Positions 16,139 to 24,123 of a stretch of DNA of 50,932 nucleotides are shown here, one piece after another; positions within the stretch are counted from its first letter, which is position 1; each line of letters starts with the position of its first letter. Made by a program: the position numbers and the translations under genes. The notes beneath the pieces were generated by a model, which saw only the letters and a program-made list of their open reading frames with translations, was not told the DNA's origin and searched no databases. The stretch is from contig NZ_JAEMTF010000026.1 in the NCBI RefSeq assembly GCF_016462415.1, positions 1-50,932 of the forward strand, in the 5' to 3' direction. Source of the DNA: Williamsia sp. (GTDB taxonomy: Bacteria; Actinomycetota; Actinomycetes; Mycobacteriales; Mycobacteriaceae).

Positions 16139-16708
16139 TCAGCGTCGGACCAGTTGTCGCTGCAGGGCCGGGCCGAATCGCTCGACGATCTGGGTCGGGG
16201 TCAGGGCGACGACGTCGGGGACGCGCAGGACGTATCGCATCATGGCCATCCCGATGAGGGTGGACGCGATGACCTCGATGTCGACATCCGGCTCACCGCC
16301 CGCGGCGGCGACCGCTGGCCGTACCTGCCCGGCGAAGATGGTCCGCATCTGTTCCGCAGCAGTGGTTTCGGTGGCCGCGGAGGCGAGCAGGATGCGAAGA
16401 GGTTCGCCCTCCGGCCCGTCCCACCGGCTCAGGAACGTCTCGACGATCACCGCGCCCAGTCGACGTCGCGCGACCGAGCTGAAGTCGGGTAGGTGCAGGT
16501 CGACCGCGGTCGCCGCCTCGTACAGTCCGCGTTTGCTGCCGAAGTAGCGCATCACCAGCGCGGGGTCGACACCCGCGTCGGCGGCGACGGCCCGCACCGT
16601 CGTCCCCGCGAAACCGTCGTCGGCGAAGCGCCGTTGCGCCGCGGACACCAGGGCCGCACGTGTCCGCGCCGCGTTGCGCGTGGGATCGCCGGGCGAGGGA
16701 TCGGTCAT
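16139..16708 (-). CDS. TetR-family transcriptional regulator
   Basis: A 189-residue TetR regulator. The helix-turn-helix is RAALVSAAQRRFADDGFAGTT, VRAVAADAGVDPALVMRYFG, SKRGLYEAA. The C-terminal ligand domain has the TIGMAMMRYVLRV-type helix seen in TetR_C proteins of actinomycetes. It is divergent from the FAD monooxygenase gene, and the 60-bp region between them carries two perfect GTCAAC-N4-GTTGAC dyads. One overlaps its own promoter (TATGCT at 16716-16721, 7 nt before the ATG) and the other covers the monooxygenase start. It therefore probably represses both genes until a substrate of the monooxygenase binds. A start at 16720 is less likely. Confidence 0.88.
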   Translation of the reverse strand: MTDPSPGDPTRNAARTRAALVSAAQRRFADDGFAGTTVRAVAADAGVDPALVMRYFGSKRGLYEAATAVDLHLPDFSSVARRRLGAVIVETFLSRWDGPEGEPLRILLASAATETTAAEQMRTIFAGQVRPAVAAAGGEPDVDIEVIASTLIGMAMMRYVLRVPDVVALTPTQIVERFGPALQRQLVRR

Positions 16709-16722
16709 GCCGATCAGCATAT

Positions 16723-16738
16723 GTCAACAAGCGTTGAC
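16723..16738. promoter_or_regulatory. TetR operator 1, perfect dyad
   Basis: GTCAAC AAGC GTTGAC, 6-bp perfect arms. It overlaps the -35 TTGACC of the monooxygenase promoter and adjoins the -10 of tetR. Confidence 0.75.
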
Positions 16739-16762
16739 CTCACGACCGACCGGGATTAAAGT
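16734..16762 (+). promoter_or_regulatory. Leaderless promoter of the FAD monooxygenase
   Basis: -35 TTGACC (16734-16739), 17-bp spacer, -10 TAAAGT (16757-16762), then 6 nt to the ATG at 16769. There is no Shine-Dalgarno. Confidence 0.6.
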
Positions 16763-16776
16763 CAACGCATGTTGAC
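16761..16776. promoter_or_regulatory. TetR operator 2, perfect dyad over the start codon
   Basis: GTCAAC GCAT GTTGAC, the same arms as operator 1 with centres 38 bp apart. The ATG of the monooxygenase lies inside it. Confidence 0.75.
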
Positions 16777-17893
16777 TTCGACGAGTTCGGTTCTGGTGGT
16801 CGGTGGGGGACCGACCGGTCTGACCGCGGCGGTGGCCCTCGCCTCGCGCGGTATCGATGTCCGGGTGATCGACGCGGCGGAGCAGGGGGCCAATACCTCG
16901 CGTGCGGCGGTGGTGCACCCGCGCACCCTCGAGGTGCTCGAGGACATCGAGGTGACGCCACGGATCCTCGCCCGCGCCGTGCGTGTCCCCAGGTTCGACA
17001 TCCGCGACGGGGCACGATCGATTGCGCAGCTGGACTTCTCGTCGCTGCAGACCGACTACCCGTTCACGGCGATGATCTCCCAGGCCGACACCGAGACGAT
17101 CCTTCGCGCCCGTCTCGGTGAGCTGGGCGTCGGCGTGGAGTGGAACACCCGGCTCGAGGGCCTCGACACCGACGGCCGCGCAGAGGTGGTGACCTCCTCG
17201 GGACGCAGCAGCTCGGTCCGGTCCGACGTGGTGATCGGCGCCGACGGCATGCACAGCGCGGTGCGCGCCGCGGTCGGGATCGACTTCCCGGGAACCGGAT
17301 ACGAGCAGTCCTTCATCCTCGCCGATGTGGCGATGGAGTGGCCGGTGCCGCGCGACACCGTCTCCCTCACCTTCGCGCCGGAGGGACTCGCGGTGGTCGC
17401 CCCATTGCCCGACAACCGGTTCCGGGTGGTCGCCACCGCCAACGACCCACCCAGCGAGCCCGACGCCGATTACATCGGGTCGCTGCTGAGGCGTCGCGCG
17501 GGCCGCGCACACGTCAGCGACGTCGCGTGGAGCGGACGCTTCCGGATTCACCACCGACTCGCCGAGACCTACCGTCGCGGTGCGGTGTTCCTCGTCGGCG
17601 ACGCCGCACACGTGCACTCGCCGGCGGGTGGTCAGGGCATGAACACCGGGATCCAGGACGCGGTCGCGCTCGCCGGGATCCTCGCCGACGGCGGCGACCC
17701 CGACTCCTACGAACGTCTGCGTCGACCCATCGCTCGCCGCGTCCTGCGCCTCACCGATCGGATGACCCGTGCGGCCACCATCGACCTCGGGGGCGTCCGC
17801 TTCGTCCGCAACACGCTCATCCGCGCCGGGCTGAGCGTCCCGCCGGTCCGACACCGCATCTCGATGGAGATCTCCGAACTCGCCTACCGTTGA
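16769..17893 (+). CDS. FAD-dependent monooxygenase (PHBH/group A type)
   Basis: A 374-residue flavoprotein hydroxylase. It has the N-terminal FAD motif VVGGGPTGLTAAVALASRG with the acidic VRVID end, the DG motif GADGMHSAVR near residue 155 and the GD motif VGDAAHVHSPAGGQGMNTG near residue 280. Enzymes of this group use NAD(P)H and O2 to hydroxylate or epoxidise aromatic or polyketide-like compounds. At 374 residues it lacks the C-terminal thioredoxin-like domain of phenol hydroxylases. Expression is probably controlled by the divergent TetR regulator; the mRNA is probably leaderless. The cupin gene follows 35 nt downstream. Confidence 0.88.
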   Translation: MLTSTSSVLVVGGGPTGLTAAVALASRGIDVRVIDAAEQGANTSRAAVVHPRTLEVLEDIEVTPRILARAVRVPRFDIRDGARSIAQLDFSSLQTDYPFTAMISQADTETILRARLGELGVGVEWNTRLEGLDTDGRAEVVTSSGRSSSVRSDVVIGADGMHSAVRAAVGIDFPGTGYEQSFILADVAMEWPVPRDTVSLTFAPEGLAVVAPLPDNRFRVVATANDPPSEPDADYIGSLLRRRAGRAHVSDVAWSGRFRIHHRLAETYRRGAVFLVGDAAHVHSPAGGQGMNTGIQDAVALAGILADGGDPDSYERLRRPIARRVLRLTDRMTRAATIDLGGVRFVRNTLIRAGLSVPPVRHRISMEISELAYR

Positions 17894-17928
17894 CCTCGCC
17901 CCTGACGACATCCGCGAGAGGACGACAC

Positions 17929-18309
17929 GTGATCGAGTGCTGGAGACTGTGGACGGGAGACGACGGTGACTCGCACGTCGAGCACGGTGTCGTCGACCTC
18001 GGGGACGATGCAGACGCGCTGATGACCGGCGCGATCCCGGCGACGTCGGTCAAGTTCCAGGAGACCCCCGCCGGACACGAGTTCAGCTGGCATCCCGCGC
18101 CGACACGTCAGTTCGTCATCACGCTGAGCGGGGTCCTGCACTTCTCGACCCGCGACGGTGAGAGCTTCACCTTGACGCCCGGTGACGTGCTGCTCGCCGA
18201 GGACACCACCGGATCGGGACACACCTGGACGCTGGACGACTCGGCGCCGTGGCGCCGCGTCTACGTCGTCCTCGCCGACGGTGTCGACGTGCCGTTCCGC
18301 CGCGACTGA
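17929..18309 (+). CDS. Small cupin-domain protein
   Basis: A 126-residue single cupin. The first cupin motif is represented by HPAPTRQFVITLSGVLHF, followed by DGESFTLTPGDVLLAED, and GSGHTW supplies the second-motif His. The first motif lacks the standard HxH, so the metal site, if present, is atypical. The GTG start is supported by GAGAGGA 6 nt upstream. It follows the FAD monooxygenase in the same orientation and probably belongs to its operon, perhaps acting on or binding the product; this is inferred only from position. Confidence 0.78.
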   Translation: MIECWRLWTGDDGDSHVEHGVVDLGDDADALMTGAIPATSVKFQETPAGHEFSWHPAPTRQFVITLSGVLHFSTRDGESFTLTPGDVLLAEDTTGSGHTWTLDDSAPWRRVYVVLADGVDVPFRRD

Positions 18310-18376
18310 CGCCGTAACGGGTGAGCAATACAACAGCCGGGAATGACGCGGCAGGTCGATCCTGTTGGACTCGGGC

Positions 18377-19459
18377 GTGACCTCACCTACCTTGTTCACC
18401 CCGATCACCCTCCGCGATCTCACGATCTCCAACCGGGTCTGGCTCTCCCCGATGTGTCAGTACAGCTGTTTCGACCGTGACGGCGTGCCCACCGACTGGC
18501 ATCTCGTGCATCTCGGCTCGCACGCCATCGGTGGATTCGGTCTGATCGTGACCGAGGCGGCCGCGGTGACCGCCGACGGACGGATCAGCCCGGAGGACGC
18601 GGGAATCTGGAACGACGAGCAAGGTGCCGCGTGGAAGCGCGTCGTCGACTTCGTCCACGGCCAGGGCTCGTTGATCGGTACGCAGCTCGCCCACGCGGGC
18701 CGCAAGGCGTCCACCTGGTCTCCGTTCGCCGACGCCGAGGGTTCGGTCCCGGTCTCCGACGGCGGATGGCAGACGGTGGCGCCGTCGGCGATCGCCTTCG
18801 AGGGCTACGACGTCCCGCGCGCCCTGACCGTCGACGAGATCGGCGACATCACCACAGCGTTCGCCGACGCCGCGCGCCGCGCCGACGCCGCCGGATTCGA
18901 CGTCGTCGAGATCCACGCCGCGCACGGCTACCTGCTGCACGAGTTCCTCTCGCCGCTGTCGAACACGCGTGACGACGCCTACGGTGGCGACTTCGAGGGG
19001 CGCACCAAGGCTTTGCTCGAGGTCGTGGACGCGGTCCGCGCGGTCTGGAGCAAGCCGCTCTTCGTGCGCATCTCGGCCACCGACTGGACCGAGGGCGGAT
19101 GGTCCGGCGACGACTCCGTCGCGCTCGCGCAGATCCTGCGTGACCGTGGTGTCGACCTCGTCGACGCATCCACCGGCGGCAACGTGCTCGCCGACATCCC
19201 CGTGGGTCCGGGCTACCAGGTGCAGTTCGCCGCGCAGGTCCGCGACAAGGCCGACATTGCGACCGCCGCGGTCGGCATGATCACCGATCCAGAGCAGGCC
19301 GAGACCATTGTCGCCACCGGGCAGGCGGACGCGGTCTTCCTCGCCCGCGCGGCTCTGCGCGACCCCGCGTGGCCGCTACGAGCAGCCCACGACCTGGGGC
19401 TCACGCACCACGAGGCGCCGTACCGTCCGCAGTACGCCCGGGGTGCGTGGCGCGACTGA
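18377..19459 (+). CDS. NADH:flavin oxidoreductase, Old Yellow Enzyme (YqjM-like)
   Basis: A 360-residue FMN-dependent TIM-barrel ene-reductase. Key YqjM-type features are Cys and Tyr in PMCQYSC, the substrate-binding His pair in the EIHAAHGYLLHEFLSP block, QLAHAGRKAS, and YGGDFEGR. Such enzymes reduce activated C=C bonds in enones, nitro compounds and similar xenobiotics using NAD(P)H. The GTG at 18377 is chosen because TGGACT lies 5 nt upstream (possible leaderless start); a TTG at 18365 is in frame. It is probably a separate transcript from the cupin, since 67 nt separate them. It is convergent with the crotonase gene. Confidence 0.88.
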   Translation: MTSPTLFTPITLRDLTISNRVWLSPMCQYSCFDRDGVPTDWHLVHLGSHAIGGFGLIVTEAAAVTADGRISPEDAGIWNDEQGAAWKRVVDFVHGQGSLIGTQLAHAGRKASTWSPFADAEGSVPVSDGGWQTVAPSAIAFEGYDVPRALTVDEIGDITTAFADAARRADAAGFDVVEIHAAHGYLLHEFLSPLSNTRDDAYGGDFEGRTKALLEVVDAVRAVWSKPLFVRISATDWTEGGWSGDDSVALAQILRDRGVDLVDASTGGNVLADIPVGPGYQVQFAAQVRDKADIATAAVGMITDPEQAETIVATGQADAVFLARAALRDPAWPLRAAHDLGLTHHEAPYRPQYARGAWRD

Positions 19460-19474
19460 TCTCCCCGCCGGAGC

Positions 19475-20275
19475 TCAGCGGCCGGTGAAGCGGGGCGGAC
19501 GACGTTCGAGCATGGCGTCGACCGCCTCGTGGTGGTCGTCGGTGTGATGGGCGATCGCCTGCATGGCGGCCGACAGTTCCAGCAGGCTCTCCAGGCTCTG
19601 CTGTTGTCCCTCCCGCAGCAGGCGCTTCGTCATCCGCAGGACATGCGGTGGATTCGACGCCACCCGGGCCGCGAGGGCGTGGGCGTGGTCGAGGAGTTCG
19701 TCGGGCTCGCACACCCTCGACACCAGTCCCCAGTCGAGCGCGGTCGTCGCGTCGATGGAGTCCCCGGTGAACGCCATCTCGCTGGCGCGGGCGAGTCCGA
19801 TCGCGCGCGGAAGCAGCCATGCGCCGCCGTCCCCGGGGATGATGCCGACCTTGGCGAAACTCTCCGCGAACACCGCCGTCGTCGACGCGAGTCGCATGTC
19901 GCACATCAGCGCCAGGTCGCAGCCGGCGCCGATGGCGGGGCCGTTCACCGCGGCGATCGTCGGGATCTCGCAGTGATACAGCGTCTTCGGGATCCGTTGG
20001 ATCCCCCGCCGGTACCCCTGGCGGAGCTCGGCGGGGGTGCCGCCGAACATCCCGACACCGTCTCGCATGTGCTTGACGTTGCCGCCGGAGGAGAATGCGC
20101 TGCCGGCGCCGGTGAGGATGGCGACGCGGATCTCGTCGTCGGCGTTGGCGGTCTCGACGGCGTCGACCAGCGCATCGATGATCTCGTTGTCGGAGATGGG
20201 GTTACGACTCTCGGGCAGGTTCAGCGTCCAGGTGACCACCTGATCGGTGCGTTCGGTCAGCAGTGCGTCGGTCAT
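19475..20275 (-). CDS. Crotonase (enoyl-CoA hydratase/isomerase) family protein
   Basis: A 266-residue crotonase fold. The oxyanion-hole segments are FSSGGNVKHM and NGPAIGAGCDLAL; GIIPGDGGAWLLPRAIG and the SEMAFTGD helix follow. Aligned with rat enoyl-CoA hydratase, the position of catalytic Glu144 appears to be Phe (ESFAKVG against QPEILLG), while Glu164 (SEMAFTGD) is kept. One catalytic Glu suggests an isomerase or another crotonase reaction rather than simple hydration. AAAAGGA lies 9 nt before the ATG. The HDHxE-type C-terminus (AIAHHTDDHHEAV) is His/Asp-rich. It is followed, across the convergent border, by the OYE gene. Confidence 0.87.
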   Translation of the reverse strand: MTDALLTERTDQVVTWTLNLPESRNPISDNEIIDALVDAVETANADDEIRVAILTGAGSAFSSGGNVKHMRDGVGMFGGTPAELRQGYRRGIQRIPKTLYHCEIPTIAAVNGPAIGAGCDLALMCDMRLASTTAVFAESFAKVGIIPGDGGAWLLPRAIGLARASEMAFTGDSIDATTALDWGLVSRVCEPDELLDHAHALAARVASNPPHVLRMTKRLLREGQQQSLESLLELSAAMQAIAHHTDDHHEAVDAMLERRPPRFTGR

Positions 20276-20318
20276 CGTGGGGGTCCTTTTCTCCGGGTCG
20301 GTCGGTGCGGGCCGGTGT

Positions 20319-22424
20319 TCACGCCGGTCGGTGCATGACGAGCGGCAGGACCGCGGTGGCGCCTGCCTCACGGAGCTTCGCGGCGGCGACGGTGACCGGC
20401 CATCCGGTCCGTGTCGAATCCACCACCAGCAGAACCGATTTGCCGACGACGTCGGGCGGCGCCCCGAGTGCGGTGCGCCAGAACGCGGCCTCGTCGGCTC
20501 CCGAGGAATCCCGGCCAGGGGTGTCGGACGACTCGATCGGGAGCACATCGCGGTCGAGCTTTCCCACCTGCGCCAGATGATCGGCGATCGTCGCGCAGAG
20601 CGACGATGAGGTCAGGGTCAGCGAGATCGCCGTGTCCGGCCGCGACACCCAACTCGATCGCCATGCCGACAGGGCCGAGACCGCGGCGGCGGCCACATCG
20701 GCGACGGCATCGGTGTCACCCCGGCGTGCGCCGTCGAGGGTGTCGGTCCACTCCGGCGCGTCGGCGTGGACGAGTACTCGTCCCGTCTCGGCACCCAACT
20801 GGGCGGGGATCCGGCCCTTGGCACCGAACGCGCCGCCGGGCCACATCTTGCGGGGCTCCATCTCGTGCGCGCCGGTCCGCAGGGTCGACGACACCGCGCG
20901 GACGGTCGCGTCCGCGGGCCTGCCCTGCAGTCCCTCCGACAGCGCGCCCCGGCAGACCGAGCAGCGGCCGCACGCCTGCACCTCGGGGTCGTCGAGAGAT
21001 TCCACCAGCAGCGCCATCAGACACCGCTCGCCGCGGGTGTAGGCCCGCATGATGTCGGCCTCGCGGCGTCGGGTGGCGATGATGCCGTCGTAGTGTTCGG
21101 CGTCGTACGCCCAGGGCGTGCCGGTCGACCGCCACCCTCCCTCGACGCGATCGACCGCCCCGTCGACCGCGAGCTGCTTGAGCATCAGCTCGACCTTGGT
21201 GCGCCGGATGCCGGTGGACGCCTCGATGGCGATCGCCGACGGCGGCTCGTCGGACGCGTCGAGTTCGGCGAGCACCTTCGTCATCTGCTCCGGGTCGGGG
21301 ATGGTCGCGGTGGCGAAGTGGTCCCAGATCCCGGTGTCCGAGGGCGAGGGCAGCAACGCGACCACTGCGTGGTCGATGGCGCGCCCGGCACGGCCGACCT
21401 GCTGGTAGTACGACACCGGCGACGGCGGTGACCCGACGTGCACCACGAACCCGAGATCGGGCTTGTCGTAGCCCATCCCGAGTGCGGACGTGGCCACCAG
21501 TGCCTTCAGCTCGTTGGCGCGCAGACCGTCCTCGAGTCGGTGTCGGGTGTCGGCGTCGAGTTGCCCGGTGTAGGCGGCGATGGGGATCTCGTCGCCGTGT
21601 ACGGCGTGCACCGCGTCGACCAGCCGCTGGGCGTCGGCGACGGTCAGGACGTAGACGATCCCCGACCCGGGTAGACGGGCGATGTGGTCGACGACCCAGC
21701 CGTATCGCTCGATGGGACTCATCGAGTCGATGACGTTGAGCTGCAGCGACGTCCGGGCCAGCGGTCCCCTCAGGACGAGGGTCGCCGGGCCGAGCTGGCG
21801 CGCGACGTCGTCGGTGACGCGCTCGTTGGCGGTGGCGGTGGTGGCCAGGACCGGCATGGTCGTGTTGACGCTCGCCAGCACGTCGGCGACGCGACGGTAG
21901 TCGGGCCGGAAGTCGTGGCCCCAGTCGGAGATGGCGTGCGCCTCGTCGATGACCAGCAGCCCGAGTGTGTCCGACACCGCGTCGAGCACACGCCGGCCGA
22001 AGCCCGGGTTGGCCAGACGTTCGGGGGAGACGAGCAGCACATCGAGGCTGCCCGATCGCAGATCCTCCTCGATCGCGTTCCAGTCCCCGACGTTCGACGA
22101 GTTGACCGTCGCGGCCGTGAGTCCGGCGCGTTGTGCGGCGGCGACCTGATCGCGCATCAGCGACAGCAGCGGGGACACGATCAGTGTCGGACCGGCACCC
22201 TCGGAACGCAGGATCGCCGTCGCCGCCCAGTAGACGGCGGACTTGCCCCAGCCGGTGGCCTGGACGACCAGCACGCGCGCGCCGGGTTCGGTGAGCGCGG
22301 CCACGGCCGTGAGCTGGTCCTCGCGCAGTGCGGCGTCCGGGCCGGCGAGCGCGGCGATGACGGTGGCCGCTGTCTGTGCCCGCTCCGGCGTCCAGAGTGC
22401 GGGGTCGTGCGTTGCCGATGTCAT
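20319..22424 (-). CDS. RecQ-family DNA helicase with C-terminal PRTase-like domain
   Basis: A 701-residue superfamily 2 helicase. Motif I is QATGWGKSAVYW, the DEAH box is VIDEAHAISDWGHDFRPDY, and motif VI is YYQQVGRAGR. A RecQ-type zinc cluster (C in RGERCLM, then CGRCSVC) lies near residue 470. It then diverges: there is no HRDC domain. The last 150 residues include LLVVDSTRTGWPVTVAAAKL and EAGATAVLPLVMH, which look like the PRPP-binding loop and strand of a phosphoribosyltransferase fold. The tail may bind nucleotides or DNA rather than catalyse. The ATG at 22424 has TAACGT 7 nt upstream (leaderless). It is convergent with nothing and divergent from the ROK gene. Confidence 0.85.
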   Translation of the reverse strand: MTSATHDPALWTPERAQTAATVIAALAGPDAALREDQLTAVAALTEPGARVLVVQATGWGKSAVYWAATAILRSEGAGPTLIVSPLLSLMRDQVAAAQRAGLTAATVNSSNVGDWNAIEEDLRSGSLDVLLVSPERLANPGFGRRVLDAVSDTLGLLVIDEAHAISDWGHDFRPDYRRVADVLASVNTTMPVLATTATANERVTDDVARQLGPATLVLRGPLARTSLQLNVIDSMSPIERYGWVVDHIARLPGSGIVYVLTVADAQRLVDAVHAVHGDEIPIAAYTGQLDADTRHRLEDGLRANELKALVATSALGMGYDKPDLGFVVHVGSPPSPVSYYQQVGRAGRAIDHAVVALLPSPSDTGIWDHFATATIPDPEQMTKVLAELDASDEPPSAIAIEASTGIRRTKVELMLKQLAVDGAVDRVEGGWRSTGTPWAYDAEHYDGIIATRRREADIMRAYTRGERCLMALLVESLDDPEVQACGRCSVCRGALSEGLQGRPADATVRAVSSTLRTGAHEMEPRKMWPGGAFGAKGRIPAQLGAETGRVLVHADAPEWTDTLDGARRGDTDAVADVAAAAVSALSAWRSSWVSRPDTAISLTLTSSSLCATIADHLAQVGKLDRDVLPIESSDTPGRDSSGADEAAFWRTALGAPPDVVGKSVLLVVDSTRTGWPVTVAAAKLREAGATAVLPLVMHRPA

Positions 22425-22431
22425 CGTTGGC

Positions 22432-22437
22432 ACGTTA
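22432..22437 (-). promoter_or_regulatory. -10 hexamer of the RecQ-like gene
   Basis: TAACGT on the minus strand, 7 nt before the ATG at 22424; no Shine-Dalgarno. Confidence 0.45.
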
Positions 22438-22489
22438 CCGCCCTGCGCCGACACCGGAGATCGCCAGCGGTCCAGGCAGGCCGCTCGCC

Positions 22490-22495
22490 TAGACT
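22490..22495 (+). promoter_or_regulatory. -10 hexamer of the ROK gene
   Basis: TAGACT followed by 6 nt and the GTG at 22502; no Shine-Dalgarno. Confidence 0.55.
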
Positions 22496-22501
22496 GCCCC
22501 T

Positions 22502-23440
22502 GTGACCGGCCCTGTTGTCCTCGCCGTCGATGTCGGCGGAACCAAAGTCGAGGCTGCGCTTGTGGACTCGGTGGGATCTGTGGTCGACGGGTCCCGTTTC
22601 CGCGCACCGACCGGTCCGACACGCACCGCCGACGAGCTCGACGCAGCGGTGACCTCGGTGATCGACCGGGTTCTCGATCGGCTGGGTGGGCTACGCCTCA
22701 TCGGTGTCGGGGTCTCCTGCGCCGGACCGGTCGACGAACGTGCCGGCACGGTCAGCCCGATCAATCTCGCGGTCTGGCATCGACACCCGTTACGAGATGT
22801 GGTGGCGGGCTGGGTTGCTCGGCGTTCACCGAATGTTCCGGTGGCGTTCGCCCGCGACGGAGTGGCCATCGCGCTCGCCGAGCACTGGGTGGGCGCCGGT
22901 CGCGGGGTGGAGAACATGCTGGGGATGGTGATCTCCACCGGGATCGGTGGCGGGATGATCCTCGGCGGCCGGGTCATCGGCGGCAACGCCGGACACATCG
23001 GTCAGATCGAGGTGTCGGAGTTCACCGGCGAGCTCAGCCTGGGGCGTCGGACGACGCTGGAGTCGGTGGCCTCGGGACCGCACATCGTCGACTGGGCCCG
23101 CGCGCAGGGCTGGGCCGGGACGACCGGTGAGGATCTCGCGCGTGCCCGTGCCGGCGGCGACGAACGAGCGGACCGAGCGATCGCGCGGCTGGCGGACGCT
23201 GTGGGGCAGGGTATCTCGAGCGCCGCAGCGCTCCTCGACATCGACCTCGTGGTGGTCGGGGGAGGTTTCGCCCGCGTTGCGCCGGACCTCATCGAGCTCA
23301 TCGGTGCGCGGGTGGCGCAGCATCCACTCGACTACGTGGCGCGGGTCCGGGTCGTGGCGGCCGGTCTCGGCGACGCGGCTCCGCTGGTCGGTGCGGCGGC
23401 GTTCATCCACCGCGCGGATCTGATGCCACCGGCGCGGTAG
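22502..23440 (+). CDS. ROK-family protein (glucokinase-like)
   Basis: A 312-residue ROK protein without an N-terminal helix-turn-helix, so a kinase rather than a NagC-type repressor. The phosphate-1 loop is AVDVGGTKVEAALVD, the catalytic Asp is in FARDGVAIALAEHW, and GTG-type STGIGGGMILGGR and NAGHIGQIEV follow. The zinc cluster normally found next (CxCGxxGCxE) is replaced by LSLGRRTTLE, with no Cys at all. Loss of the zinc site often affects stability or sugar choice, so activity on glucose is uncertain. The GTG start is set by a leaderless promoter. The gene ends before a strong hairpin shared with convergent cspA. Confidence 0.85.
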   Translation: MTGPVVLAVDVGGTKVEAALVDSVGSVVDGSRFRAPTGPTRTADELDAAVTSVIDRVLDRLGGLRLIGVGVSCAGPVDERAGTVSPINLAVWHRHPLRDVVAGWVARRSPNVPVAFARDGVAIALAEHWVGAGRGVENMLGMVISTGIGGGMILGGRVIGGNAGHIGQIEVSEFTGELSLGRRTTLESVASGPHIVDWARAQGWAGTTGEDLARARAGGDERADRAIARLADAVGQGISSAAALLDIDLVVVGGGFARVAPDLIELIGARVAQHPLDYVARVRVVAAGLGDAAPLVGAAAFIHRADLMPPAR

Positions 23441-23477
23441 TGGCCGGTCGGGACAACCGACCCAGAACAGCAATCAA

Positions 23478-23511
23478 CCCCGCCCGCTGCCGAAATCGGC
23501 TGCGAACGGGG
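23478..23511 (-). terminator. Hairpin terminator of cspA
   Basis: On the minus strand a 15-position stem (CCCCG...CGGGG outer, GCCG/CGGC inner, one A-A mismatch, two G-U pairs) closes an ATTT loop, then TTGATT follows. It lies between the convergent rok and cspA genes and could also stop rok transcription. Confidence 0.7.
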
Positions 23512-23531
23512 CTGATCGGAGAAAGCGAGGG

Positions 23532-23735
23532 TCAGACGGCGGTGACGCCGACGGCCTGCGGGCCCTTGTTGCCCTGCTCGGTCTCGAAGCTCACGCGATC
23601 GTTCTCGTTCAGGCTGCGGAATCCGCCACCCTGGATCTCGGAGTAATGGACGAAGACGTCCTTGCCGCCGTCATCCGGGGTGATGAAGCCGAAGCCCTTG
23701 TCGGCGTTGAACCACTTGACAGTTCCCTGAGTCAT
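23532..23735 (-). CDS. cspA: Cold-shock protein, CspA family
   Basis: A 67-residue cold-shock domain protein. The RNA-binding motifs are intact: [12 protein letters not shown] (RNP1) and VFVHYSEI (RNP2). The last residues, [10 protein letters not shown], are typical of actinobacterial Csp. These proteins bind single-stranded RNA and act as chaperones that keep mRNA unfolded. AAAGGA lies 8-9 nt before the ATG. The gene has a leader of roughly 80 nt if the proposed promoter at 23824-23851 is right; csp leaders often carry temperature control. A terminator hairpin follows the stop. Confidence 0.95.
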   Translation of the reverse strand: MTQGTVKWFNADKGFGFITPDDGGKDVFVHYSEIQGGGFRSLNENDRVSFETEQGNKGPQAVGVTAV

Positions 23736-23823
23736 GGGATGTTTCCTTTGTTTCCGTAAGATCGACGTCCCACCTCGTGTGAGACATCGGGTACTACCAC
23801 AACGGGTGCGAAAGGAATTTTTT

Positions 23824-23851
23824 AGAATGTCCCGACGCGCTCTTGTGTAAA
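23824..23851 (-). promoter_or_regulatory. Candidate cspA promoter
   Basis: On the minus strand TTTACA (23851-23846), 16-bp spacer, CATTCT (23829-23824). The surrounding 23811-23890 bases are unusually AT-rich for this window. The site predicts a leader of about 80 nt before the ATG. Confidence 0.35.
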
Positions 23852-23943
23852 TTCTTGCGAGCGACAATCGAACACAAAAACTTGAACCGAGAACCAGTCA
23901 ACAGGTCCGACTCCGACATGTCAAGGCAGTCGCACGATGTGGT

Positions 23944-24123
23944 TCATCGGCGCGTCGCCCGGCCCCGTTCGATGAACAGATCGTTCTCGAGCGTGGTGAA
24001 CGCGTTCACCAGCACGGCTCGTAATTCGCGCAGCACTTCCGGATCCATCCCACCGTCGGCCAACGCGCTGAGTTCGGAGTCCACGCGTCGTGCGACCGGA
24101 GGCAGATCCAACCGCTGCCCCAT
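23944..24123 (-). CDS. Small protein (59 aa) coupled to the DUF5994 gene
   Basis: A 59-residue protein, mostly helical: VARRVDSELSALADGG, then EVLRELRAVLVNAFTTLEND. I do not recognise its family. The start codon overlaps the stop of the DUF5994 gene (TGATG), so it is probably translated by re-initiation. It has no membrane segment, Cys or His. It may be a partner of the DUF5994 protein; that is inference from coupling alone. Confidence 0.6.
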   Translation of the reverse strand: MGQRLDLPPVARRVDSELSALADGGMDPEVLRELRAVLVNAFTTLENDLFIERGRATRR

